NCBI GenBank assembly: GCA_016784825.1
Contig: JADHTT010000050.1
Span: 1-6,555 of the forward strand
Source of the DNA: Campylobacterales bacterium
GTDB lineage: Bacteria > Campylobacterota > Campylobacteria > Campylobacterales > Arcobacteraceae
Direction: 5' to 3'
Length of the DNA stretch: 6,555 nucleotides
Part shown: positions 1 to 6,555 of the stretch, piece after piece
Layout: each line of letters opens with the position of its first letter
How positions within the stretch are numbered: position 1 is the first letter of the stretch
Translations under genes and position numbers: made by a program
Notes under the pieces: model-generated
Database searches by the model: none
What the model saw: only the letters and a program-made list of their open reading frames with translations
What the model was told of the DNA's origin: nothing

Positions 1-700
1 ATCTAAGATTATTTTTGAGATAAAGAGGTAAATTTTGTGTATCTTTTGGAAATGTTATTGAAGAATTTAGAGGTATTTCAATTCTATCTTTTAATATATT
101 CTCTTTAGCATTATTAACTTCAATTTTAGAGACTTGATATCCTAATATATATTGATTATCACAAGCTCTCATCTTTGTTGATGCTATTTTTTCAATAGTA
201 TCACCTAAAAATTCTACATGATCAAGACCAATAGTAGTACTAAGTGTAAGATTATTTTGTACTATATTAGTTGCATCAAACTCTCCGCCAAGACCAGCTT
301 CAAGCACAATAAAATCTAAATCACTACTTAACACTAATGCAACTAATGTTGTATATTCAAAATATGTGAGTTTTTTAATTAAATCAATAGGTAATATATT
401 TTGTAGTTTAGTATGAGCAAAATCAAGTTGTTCATTTGTACTATTTTCTCCATTGATCCATACTCTTTCATTAAATTCAATAATATGAGGAGAACTATAA
501 TGTAGTGTACTTTTAGAATGTTGGTGTAAAAAAGATGCTAGGAATCTACCTGTACTACCTTTACCATTTGTACCAACAATATGTATTACGTATGGTAAGT
601 TAATATGAGGCTTTAATATAGCCCAAGCTTCATTAACATTATTGTAGTCTATATCATCATAATACAGTGGCTTAGAGTTTAGGTATTCTTCTAAACCCAT
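1..700 (-). CDS. folC: Bifunctional folylpolyglutamate synthase / dihydrofolate synthase (FolC), N-terminal part, 3' end outside window
   Basis: This Mur-ligase-type enzyme adds glutamate to folates with ATP, and in many bacteria also joins glutamate to dihydropteroate, in the cytoplasm. The 233 visible residues were read by hand from the ATG at 700-698 and contain no stop. They show the P-loop GTNGKGS (43-49), SSPH (69-72), the block EAGLGGEFDATN (134-145) and GLDHVEFLGDT (158-168). Lys176 aligns, by spacing from GLDH, with the carbamylated lysine of the family. Family members are usually about 390-430 residues, so the C-terminal glutamate-ligase half lies beyond the left edge. The start is 2 bases after the lptE stop and gives the N-terminus expected for the family. 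No good Shine-Dalgarno precedes it, so coupling to lptE translation is likely. One oddity: the usual KAGI after the active-site region reads KMRA. Whether both activities are present cannot be decided from this half. Confidence 0.93.
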   Translation of the reverse strand, partial: MGLEEYLNSKPLYYDDIDYNNVNEAWAILKPHINLPYVIHIVGTNGKGSTGRFLASFLHQHSKSTLHYSSPHIIEFNERVWINGENSTNEQLDFAHTKLQNILPIDLIKKLTYFEYTTLVALVLSSDLDFIVLEAGLGGEFDATNIVQNNLTLSTTIGLDHVEFLGDTIEKIASTKMRACDNQYILGYQVSKIEVNNAKENILKDRIEIPLNSSITFPKDTQNLPLYLKNNLR

Positions 701-702
701 TG

Positions 703-1212
703 CTATTTAAATGTTTGAATTGCTATTTTTGATAGTATCTCTTCAAGTGCTTTAGAAGCTGCAATTTTAATAGCCTCTTCTCTTGCTGTATCTGATACAC
801 TTGCGCTACTTGGATCTACTGCAAAATCATAATAATCTGAAATTGTAAAGTTTCTTGTAAATCCATTTGCTTTATAGTTGACTTTTAAAGATACACTAGC
901 TCTATAAATACTTACATAACCAGAATTAGAATCATATTGAATCGCAGATAAGCCTACAGAGCCGAATGATAAGTTAATTACAGTATCAGCATTATCTTTA
1001 GTCTCTACAAGTGATGATCCAAATCTATTTACAATCATCTCATTCATTGCATCTTTAATCACTACACTATTTAAAGCATTATCAATATTAATATTTAATT
1101 TTACAAAAACTTTTTTCCCTATCTCTTGTTTTGTATAGTATGATGATGGTTTATATCCAGCACATCCAACGAATACAAAAGATATTACAAATATCAATAA
1201 TAACCTCTTCAT
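703..1212 (-). CDS. lptE: LptE-like LPS-assembly outer-membrane lipoprotein
   Basis: This is a 169-residue lipoprotein precursor. The N-terminus MKRLLLIFVISFVFVGC is a lipoprotein signal peptide: two basic residues, a hydrophobic core, and a lipobox FVGC with Cys17 as the probable acylated residue. Phe at -3 is less usual than Leu. Ala follows the Cys, so there is no Asp retention signal and outer-membrane sorting is expected. The mature part has alternating beta-strand-like segments (about 34-42, 76-92, 98-126) and a C-terminal helix (about 141-166), which is compatible with the LptE fold. LptE plugs the LptD barrel and helps place lipopolysaccharide in the outer membrane. Sequence identity in this family is low, so the name rests mostly on size, lipobox, fold impression and position between leuS and folC, where Campylobacterota carry their lptE-like gene. 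A different small outer-membrane lipoprotein remains possible. It starts 2 bases after the leuS stop, behind a good AAAAGG ribosome-binding site. Confidence 0.75.
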   Translation of the reverse strand: MKRLLLIFVISFVFVGCAGYKPSSYYTKQEIGKKVFVKLNINIDNALNSVVIKDAMNEMIVNRFGSSLVETKDNADTVINLSFGSVGLSAIQYDSNSGYVSIYRASVSLKVNYKANGFTRNFTISDYYDFAVDPSSASVSDTAREEAIKIAASKALEEILSKIAIQTFK

Positions 1213-1214
1213 AA

Positions 1215-3686
1215 TTAACCTTTTACAACCAAGTTTACTAATTTTCTAGGTACTACAATCTCTTTAATAATCTCTTTACCATCAATCCATTTTTTTGTAG
1301 ATTCTTGTGCTTTAGCAAGTGCTAAGATATCATCTTTTGATGCATCTGGTGCTACTTCTATTTCGGCTCTTTTCTTACCATTGATTGTTATAGCTAAAGT
1401 GATACTATCAAGGACAAATACTTCATCTTTTACAGCAAGTGGTGTTTTAAAGTTTTCTCTAGCGAATAAAGTTTCACTTACTTCCCAACATAAATGTGGA
1501 ATAATTGGCTCAAGTATATTTGAAAGTATATAGTAACCTTCCGCCCAAATTACACTATTATCTTGATTTTGTAAAGCATTCATAGCTTCCATAGATGATG
1601 CAATTAAAGTATTAAATGCAAATGTTTTATTCATCACCTCATCAGCTTTAATAAGAGCTTCATAAACTTTTTTTCGTGCAATTTTTTCATCTTTTGTTAA
1701 AGATGAATGATCAATATTATCAATTAAGCTAAGATCGTCTATTTTTGCATTTAAAGCTCTTTCGCTAAATCTTTTAATAAATCTAAATGATCCTTCAACG
1801 GCACTATCATTCCATTCAAGTTCTTTTGTAGGAGGTGCTGCAAACATCATAAATAATCTTGCTGTATCAGCTCCATATTTAGATACAATCGCATCAGGGT
1901 CTACTACATTACCTTTTGATTTTGACATCTTAGCACCATCTTTAAGTACCATTCCTTGAGTAAGTAGGTTTTTAAATGGCTCTTTAGAATTTGTATAACC
2001 AAGTGTATTTAATGCTTTTGTGAAAAATCTAGCATACAATAGGTGTAAAATTGCATGCTCAATTCCACCAATATACTGATCTACATCCATCCAATAATCA
2101 CTATCACTTTTTGATATACCTTCACTATTCCATTTTTGTGGATTTGTAGCATATCTTAAATGATACCATGATGATTGTACAAATGTATCTAGTGTATCTG
2201 TTTCTCTTACAGCATCAGCTCCACATTGTGGACAAGCACAATTCTTCCATGTTGGATGATTATCTAAAGGATTACCTTCACCTGTAATCTCTACATCTTC
2301 TGGTAATGCTACTGGTAGGTTTTCTAACTTTTCTGGTACAAGACCACAAGAATCACAATGTACAAATGGAATTGGTGCACCCCAGTATCTTTGTCTTGAA
2401 ACACCCCAATCTCTAAGCTTATAATTAATCTTTTTAGTCCCTAGATTGTTTTTCTCAAAATGATAAATAATAGCTTTTTTAGCTTTAGTATTTTTCACTC
2501 TTGTAAACTCACCACTATCTACAAGTTCACCTTCACCTGTATAAGCCTCTTCAAGGTTTATTATCCCATCGGCAGTATCTATAACTATTTTGATATCTAA
2601 ATCATACTTTTTAGCAAATTCAAAATCTCTTTGATCATGTGCAGGAACAGCCATAACTGCACCTCCACCATAGCTTACAAGTACAAAGTTTGCTACCCAT
2701 ACAGGTATCTCTTCACCTGTTAAAGGATGGATTACAGTTATCTCAAGATCAAGTCCTTCTTTATCTTGTGTAGCCCTATCTCTATCTCCAACTTTTTGCA
2801 TATCTTTAATAGCTTTAATTTTATCATCAGATATAAGTTTATTTTCACATAAATATTTTACAATCTCATGCTCAGGTGCTAATGCAGAATAACTAACACC
2901 ATAAATTGTATCTGCTCTTGTTGTAAATACAGAATATTTATCAAAATTTTGACCAAGTTTACTTTTTGATTCTTCACTTAATTCAAAGTTAAACTCTAAA
3001 CCTTCACTTCTACCTATCCAATTTTCTTGCATAGTTAAAACTTGTGATGGCCATTGTCCTTCTAAATCTTTTAAATCATCAAGTAGTTCTTGTGCATATT
3101 TTGTAATAGCTACATAATATCCTGGCATCTCTTTTTGCTCTACTTCATTGTCACATCTCCAGCAACAACCCTCTTCAACCTGTTCATTTGCTAAAACAGT
3201 ATGACAATCTTCACACCAATTTACAGTAGTTGATTTTTTATATAAAATCCCCTCTTGATACATTTTAATAATAAACTCTTGTTCCCATCTAGTATAAAGC
3301 TCATCACTTGTAGCAAATTCTCTAGTTTTAGAAAAACTTAGACCAAGACCTGTAAGCTCTTTTCTCATATAGTCAATATTTTCATATGTCCATTTTTTTG
3401 GATGTAGCTTATGTTTAATAGCTGCATTTTCTGCTGGCATACCAAATGAATCCCATCCAATTGGATGTAATACATTAAAATTATTTTTTCTAAAATGTCT
3501 AGCAAAAGCATCCCCTAGACAATAGTTTCTTACATGCCCCATATGAATTCTTCCACTAGGATATGGAAACATACTTAATATATACTTTTTATCTTTTGTA
3601 CTGTCTTCAGGTTCTGGTTCAAATAAATTATTATCATCCCAATATTTTTGCCACTTCTGTTCAATTATCTGTGGATTATATTCCAT
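1215..3686 (-). CDS. leuS: Leucyl-tRNA synthetase (class I, with CP1 editing domain)
   Basis: The 823-residue enzyme charges tRNA-Leu with leucine using ATP in the cytoplasm, and hydrolyses mischarged tRNA. The class I HIGH signature is HMGH at 48-51, within [15 protein letters not shown]. The KMSKS loop is exact at 586-590. The CP1 editing domain lies at roughly 225-420. It has the threonine-rich TTRADT (255-260; E. coli has TTRPDT) and VPAHDQRD, in which Asp354 aligns with the editing-site Asp345 of E. coli. Two probable zinc sites are visible: Cys158/161 with Cys175/178, and Cys444/447 with Cys485/488. [11 protein letters not shown] (426-436) and [14 protein letters not shown] (495-508) are typical LeuRS blocks. 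The anticodon-binding and C-terminal domains occupy about 630-823. Length is close to the 860 residues of E. coli, so the gene appears complete. Its ATG overlaps the preceding stop (TAATG), and an AAAGGGAAG site lies upstream. Confidence 0.98.
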   Translation of the reverse strand: MEYNPQIIEQKWQKYWDDNNLFEPEPEDSTKDKKYILSMFPYPSGRIHMGHVRNYCLGDAFARHFRKNNFNVLHPIGWDSFGMPAENAAIKHKLHPKKWTYENIDYMRKELTGLGLSFSKTREFATSDELYTRWEQEFIIKMYQEGILYKKSTTVNWCEDCHTVLANEQVEEGCCWRCDNEVEQKEMPGYYVAITKYAQELLDDLKDLEGQWPSQVLTMQENWIGRSEGLEFNFELSEESKSKLGQNFDKYSVFTTRADTIYGVSYSALAPEHEIVKYLCENKLISDDKIKAIKDMQKVGDRDRATQDKEGLDLEITVIHPLTGEEIPVWVANFVLVSYGGGAVMAVPAHDQRDFEFAKKYDLDIKIVIDTADGIINLEEAYTGEGELVDSGEFTRVKNTKAKKAIIYHFEKNNLGTKKINYKLRDWGVSRQRYWGAPIPFVHCDSCGLVPEKLENLPVALPEDVEITGEGNPLDNHPTWKNCACPQCGADAVRETDTLDTFVQSSWYHLRYATNPQKWNSEGISKSDSDYWMDVDQYIGGIEHAILHLLYARFFTKALNTLGYTNSKEPFKNLLTQGMVLKDGAKMSKSKGNVVDPDAIVSKYGADTARLFMMFAAPPTKELEWNDSAVEGSFRFIKRFSERALNAKIDDLSLIDNIDHSSLTKDEKIARKKVYEALIKADEVMNKTFAFNTLIASSMEAMNALQNQDNSVIWAEGYYILSNILEPIIPHLCWEVSETLFARENFKTPLAVKDEVFVLDSITLAITINGKKRAEIEVAPDASKDDILALAKAQESTKKWIDGKEIIKEIVVPRKLVNLVVKG
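1219..1224 (-). promoter_or_regulatory. Ribosome-binding site of lptE
   Basis: AAAAGG on the minus strand lies six bases before the lptE ATG at 1212 and overlaps the 3' end of leuS. It supports the chosen start, which also gives a complete lipoprotein signal peptide. Confidence 0.75.
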
Positions 3687-4030
3687 TAATATTCTTCCCT
3701 TTGATTATGTTTTGCACTTTCAATTAGAGATAGTGCCATTGAATAAATATTTGCTACTACTGCACCAATTGCAAGTGCAATAGCTAATTGTTCATTTGCT
3801 GTAAATGTTAATACTACAAATGCTGGTATTAAATGTAAATCAGCTACCAATGAACTAGCTAATAACTCTGTTGCAAGTAGGTTTCTTACACCAATTTTTA
3901 AAATTGTAGATATTACATTTACACCTGCTGCTAAAAATAAAGCTACTGGCTCATGATAATATAAAAAACCTGCTGTTGTAGTCAAACTCATTAATGAGAA
4001 GAATATATATACTATTTTACCCCAATCCAT
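3686..4030 (-). CDS. Small four-helix membrane protein, DUF6394-like, function unknown
   Basis: This 114-residue protein is almost entirely hydrophobic. Likely membrane helices are at about 5-25, 28-46, 52-76 and 81-104, with a charged tail ([11 protein letters not shown]). There is no signal-peptidase or lipobox site and no catalytic motif I recognise. Polar or charged residues within or near the helices include His26, Glu27, Lys45, Arg49, Glu55, Asp64 and His66. It resembles, from memory, the uncharacterised DUF6394 proteins of Campylobacterota; this match was not tested. A strong AAAGGGG ribosome-binding site and one-base overlap with leuS show that it is a real translated gene, 12 bases after secF. 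Its place directly after secDF suggests co-transcription with the translocation motor, but a role in Sec export is only a guess. No substrate or partner can be inferred from the sequence. Confidence 0.85.
   Translation of the reverse strand: MDWGKIVYIFFSLMSLTTTAGFLYYHEPVALFLAAGVNVISTILKIGVRNLLATELLASSLVADLHLIPAFVVLTFTANEQLAIALAIGAVVANIYSMALSLIESAKHNQREEY
3694..3702 (-). promoter_or_regulatory. Ribosome-binding site of leuS
   Basis: AAAGGGAAG on the minus strand precedes the leuS ATG at 3686 with 7 bases between. It sits within the last codons of the upstream membrane-protein gene and supports this start rather than a later Met. Confidence 0.7.
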
Positions 4031-4035
4031 TGTTA

Positions 4036-4042
4036 CCCCTTT
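4036..4042 (-). promoter_or_regulatory. Ribosome-binding site of the DUF6394-like gene
   Basis: AAAGGGG on the minus strand lies five bases before the ATG at 4030, immediately after the secF stop. It is one of the strongest such sites in the window, fills most of the only real intergenic gap, and fixes the start of this small gene. Confidence 0.8.
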
Positions 4043-5014
4043 TTAAACTGTACCTTGTTCATACATTGCTCTCATTCGATCTTTTTCTTGTTGCTCTTTT
4101 AACTTTTGTGCTTCTTTAGCTCTATAATCAGTTATAGAGAATTTAAGCTGTACTAAAATGGTTGCTGCAACAAATATAGATGAATAAGTACCTACTATTA
4201 CACCAATTAATAATGTAAAACTAAATCCATTAATAATCTCTCCACCAAAGAGATACAATGTAAATACAACAAAGAATGTTGTTAATGATGTAAGTGTTGT
4301 TCTACTTAATGTTTTTGATACAGATTCATTTACTACTGTATTTAATTCATTTGATTTTGATGTTTGCACACCTTCTCTAATTCTATCAAATACAATAATT
4401 GTATCATTTAGAGAATAACCAAGTATTGTTAAAATTGCCGCTAAGATATCTAAGTTTACATCTACTTGAAATAATGCTATTGCTCCAAGTGCAATAGTAA
4501 TATCATGAATTAGTGCTAAAATAGATGCTATTGCAAATCTCCATTCAAATCTAAATGATACATAAGCTAATATAACAATCAATGATAAAAATAATGCTGC
4601 AAGACCTTTCTCTTGAAGCTCACCACCAACTTTTGGACCAACCATATCAACTCTTCTTATCTCAAAGTCTCCTGTTGGTTTTAAAATAACCGCTATCCTA
4701 TCACCAATATCTGAACCAATACTGCTAGATGAAGTTGGTATTTTTAATACAACCTCTTGATCACTACCAAATTTTGTTACATTTGTTTTAGCATATTGAG
4801 TTGTTTTAGATAATTCTTCTCTGATTTTAGCAATAGGTGCATCAGCTTTATATTGAACTTGTACAATTGTACCACCAGAAAAATCTACACCAAAGTTTAA
4901 ACCTTTTGTAAATAAAATTCCTAATGATGCTAAAACTAAAAATGCCGATAAAGCTAAAAATGGTAATCGTTTCCCCATAAAATCATATATGTTATCTGAT
5001 TTAAAAATTTCCAT
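4043..5014 (-). CDS. secF: Protein translocase subunit SecF
   Basis: SecF pairs with SecD in the inner membrane. The complex uses the proton gradient to pull exported polypeptides through SecYEG on the periplasmic side. The 323 residues show the usual layout: a first helix at about 17-37; the periplasmic P4 domain beginning with GVDFSGGT (42-49) and ending near VGPKVGGEL (125-133); then five helices at about 137-155, 160-180, 185-208, 242-260 and 264-288. The RND-type motif GYSLNDTIIVFDRIRE (199-214) contains Asp204, which aligns with the functionally important Asp213 of E. coli. The conserved SKTLSRTTLTSLTT (233-246) follows. Length equals the family norm. The cytoplasmic tail (297-318) is highly charged and probably helical. 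The ATG overlaps the last base of the secD stop (TAATG), with GGAGT six bases upstream of the start, so the two subunits are probably made in balance by coupled translation. Confidence 0.98.
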   Translation of the reverse strand: MEIFKSDNIYDFMGKRLPFLALSAFLVLASLGILFTKGLNFGVDFSGGTIVQVQYKADAPIAKIREELSKTTQYAKTNVTKFGSDQEVVLKIPTSSSSIGSDIGDRIAVILKPTGDFEIRRVDMVGPKVGGELQEKGLAALFLSLIVILAYVSFRFEWRFAIASILALIHDITIALGAIALFQVDVNLDILAAILTILGYSLNDTIIVFDRIREGVQTSKSNELNTVVNESVSKTLSRTTLTSLTTFFVVFTLYLFGGEIINGFSFTLLIGVIVGTYSSIFVAATILVQLKFSITDYRAKEAQKLKEQQEKDRMRAMYEQGTV

Positions 5015-6555
5015 TATTTAACTCCAAACCATTTTCTTAAATTTTTACTTTTACTAATATTTGGCATAAGTGCTTCATATACACCATGTGTACCTAAAAT
5101 AGCAGTCAACATAGAAGCTAAGATACCTATAGATATCGTAATAGCAAACCCTTTAATAGGACCTGTTCCATATACATAAAGGATAATTGCAACAAGTAAA
5201 GTTGTAATATTTGCATCTAAAATTGCTCTCATTGCATTTTTATATCCATCTTCTATAGCTTTTGAAATAGATTTTCCTTGCTTTAGTAACTCTCTAATTC
5301 TCTCAGAAATAATTACATTGGCATCTACAGCCATACCAACGGTAAGTACAATTCCAGCCATACCAGGAAGTGTAAGTGTTGCACCAAACATTGCCATAAC
5401 AGCAATAATAATAAATATATTTGTTATAAGTGCTATATTAGCAATAATACCTGCATAGCCATAATATACAACCATAAATACAAATACTAATACAAATCCA
5501 GAAAGTAATGCTATCATTGATGATTTAATAGAATCTGCACCTAGACTTGGTCCCACACTTCTTTTTTCAAGCATTTTTACAGGAGCTGGTAATGCACCAC
5601 TTCGTAGAGCAATAGCAACATTCCCTGCTTCATCTACAGTAAATCCGCCAGAAATTTGTCCGCTTCCTCCACCAATTCTTTCTCTAATAACTGGAGCTGA
5701 ATATACTTTACCATCAAGAACAACAGCCAATCTAGCACCAACATTTTTACCAGTAAAATCACCAAATACTCTAGCACCTAATGCATTTAATGTAAAATTA
5801 ATAATTGGTTGATTACCTTGATCAAATGATACTCTAGCATCTACTATTTGGCTTCCGTTTAAAATTGGAATTGCTTTTAAAAGGAATTTTTTCTCTGAAT
5901 CATTTTGATGCTCTAATACTACATCACCAAGCTCTTTTACTCTATCTTTAGAAAGTGAATAAACTTGATCTGCATAATCTTCATCTACTGTCATCATTTC
6001 AAGATTTGCAGGCTTTGCAATAAGTTCTCTAGCTCTTTTTTCATCTTCTGCTGTTTTGATGCCTGGCAACTGAACAACAATATCTTCTTTACCTTGTCGT
6101 ACAACTGTTGGTTCTGCTAGTCCAAATTGATCAAGTCTATTTCTAATTGTTTCAACTGCTTGAGATACAGCCATATCTTTTGTTAATGCAATCTCAGTTT
6201 CCAATAACTTAATAGTATATTCAAGTCCTTCTGTCTTAAATATATCTAATCCTCTAGTCTCTTTTAGCATTTGATCAAGTTTAGCAACTTCATCTTCATC
6301 TAATAAAACAAAAGAAAAGCTATCTCTTTCAATAATGATATCTTCAATAAGTATCGATTCATCATCACAGAAATATTTTACAGCAGATGCTGTTGTTTTT
6401 ATCTTTGATACAACTGCCTCTTTAGTTTGAACTCCAAGTAACATATGAAGTCCCCCTTGAAGATCAAGTCCTAAAGAAATTTTCTTTCCACTATCAGTTT
6501 GCATAAATGATGGTATTGAAAATATAATACCAAATAGTAAACTAAGTGTAAATAT
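5014..6555 (-). CDS. secD: Protein translocase subunit SecD, 5' end outside window
   Basis: SecD is the larger partner of SecF in the proton-driven export motor. The reading frame stays open to the right edge: 17 codons upstream of the ATG at 6504-6502 encode IFTLSLLFGIIFSIPSF, which is the end of the first membrane helix. The true start therefore lies outside, and 513 residues are visible. Counting from Met at 6504, the protein shows GLDLQGG (12-18), ETIRNRLDQFGLAEPTVVRQG (118-138) of the P1 base, the P1 head region (about 165-275), ALRSGALPAPV (299-309) and VGPSLGADS (317-325). Five helices follow at about 327-347, 350-372, 378-400, 428-446 and 450-475. Asp394 in VGMAVDANVIISERIRE aligns with the essential Asp519 of E. 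coli. At an estimated 520-530 residues in full it is shorter than E. coli SecD (615), as in other Campylobacterota that I recall. Probably only about 10-15 residues are missing. Confidence 0.97.
   Translation of the reverse strand: MFTLSLLFGIIFSIPSFMQTDSGKKISLGLDLQGGLHMLLGVQTKEAVVSKIKTTASAVKYFCDDESILIEDIIIERDSFSFVLLDEDEVAKLDQMLKETRGLDIFKTEGLEYTIKLLETEIALTKDMAVSQAVETIRNRLDQFGLAEPTVVRQGKEDIVVQLPGIKTAEDEKRARELIAKPANLEMMTVDEDYADQVYSLSKDRVKELGDVVLEHQNDSEKKFLLKAIPILNGSQIVDARVSFDQGNQPIINFTLNALGARVFGDFTGKNVGARLAVVLDGKVYSAPVIRERIGGGSGQISGGFTVDEAGNVAIALRSGALPAPVKMLEKRSVGPSLGADSIKSSMIALLSGFVLVFVFMVVYYGYAGIIANIALITNIFIIIAVMAMFGATLTLPGMAGIVLTVGMAVDANVIISERIRELLKQGKSISKAIEDGYKNAMRAILDANITTLLVAIILYVYGTGPIKGFAITISIGILASMLTAILGTHGVYEALMPNISKSKNLRKWFGVK
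5021..5025 (-). promoter_or_regulatory. Ribosome-binding site of secF
   Basis: GGAGT on the minus strand lies six bases before the secF ATG, inside the last codons of secD. It supports the start at 5014 and translational coupling across the TAATG junction. Confidence 0.75.

Noticed and set aside
1664..1676. Runs of seven T or A (for example near 1670 and 3233) as phase-variable tracts
   Set aside because: Such runs are expected by chance in DNA this AT-rich, and the reading frame through them is intact within conserved leuS sequence.
4031..4042. The 12-base gap between secF and the small membrane-protein gene as a promoter or terminator
   Set aside because: It is too short for either and is almost wholly occupied by the AAAGGGG ribosome-binding site.
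4060..4125. Highly charged, probably coiled tail of SecF (residues about 297-318) as a possible extra domain or fusion
   Set aside because: It is short, in frame, and within the normal SecF length; charged cytoplasmic tails are common in this family.
1..6555. Genes on the plus strand, small RNAs, tRNAs, CRISPR repeats or insertion-sequence ends
   Set aside because: I found no plausible plus-strand gene, and nothing with tRNA-like form, regularly spaced repeats or terminal inverted repeats; almost every base lies in a conserved minus-strand gene. Fine-scale RNA structure was not computed.

Overview
This window is a tightly packed block of six genes, all on the minus strand, that reads from right to left: secD (5' end cut by the right edge), secF, a small four-helix membrane protein (DUF6394-like), leuS, an LptE-like outer-membrane lipoprotein gene, and folC (3' end cut by the left edge). 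There is no intergenic stretch longer than 12 bases. I see no RNA gene, mobile element, CRISPR array, clear promoter or terminator.

Organism: the DNA is strongly AT-rich (the lines I counted by hand fall at roughly 23-35% G+C), and codons end mostly in A or T. The order secD-secF-leuS-lptE-folC matches what I recall from Campylobacterota such as Campylobacter jejuni. The low G+C and protein style fit an Arcobacter-like member of that phylum best. The phylum is a fairly confident inference; the genus is a guess.

Layout: 6555-5014 encodes SecD and 5014-4043 encodes SecF, the two proton-driven subunits that help the SecYEG translocon release exported proteins. 4030-3686 encodes a 114-residue integral membrane protein of unknown function. 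3686-1215 encodes a complete leucyl-tRNA synthetase with both class I signatures and an editing domain. 1212-703 encodes a lipoprotein that probably partners LptD in lipopolysaccharide insertion. 700-1 encodes the N-terminal 233 residues of folylpolyglutamate/dihydrofolate synthase.

How they work together: the genes share no single pathway. Junctions of -1, +12, -1, +2 and +2 bases, with no room for promoters or terminators between them, point to one polycistronic unit with translational coupling. Four of the five internal starts have a recognisable Shine-Dalgarno sequence; folC does not. The unit's promoter, and probably yajC, should lie beyond the right edge. This is mainly a conserved housekeeping region. 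The least understood element is the DUF6394-like membrane protein between secF and leuS, and I found no convincing sign of a novel system.
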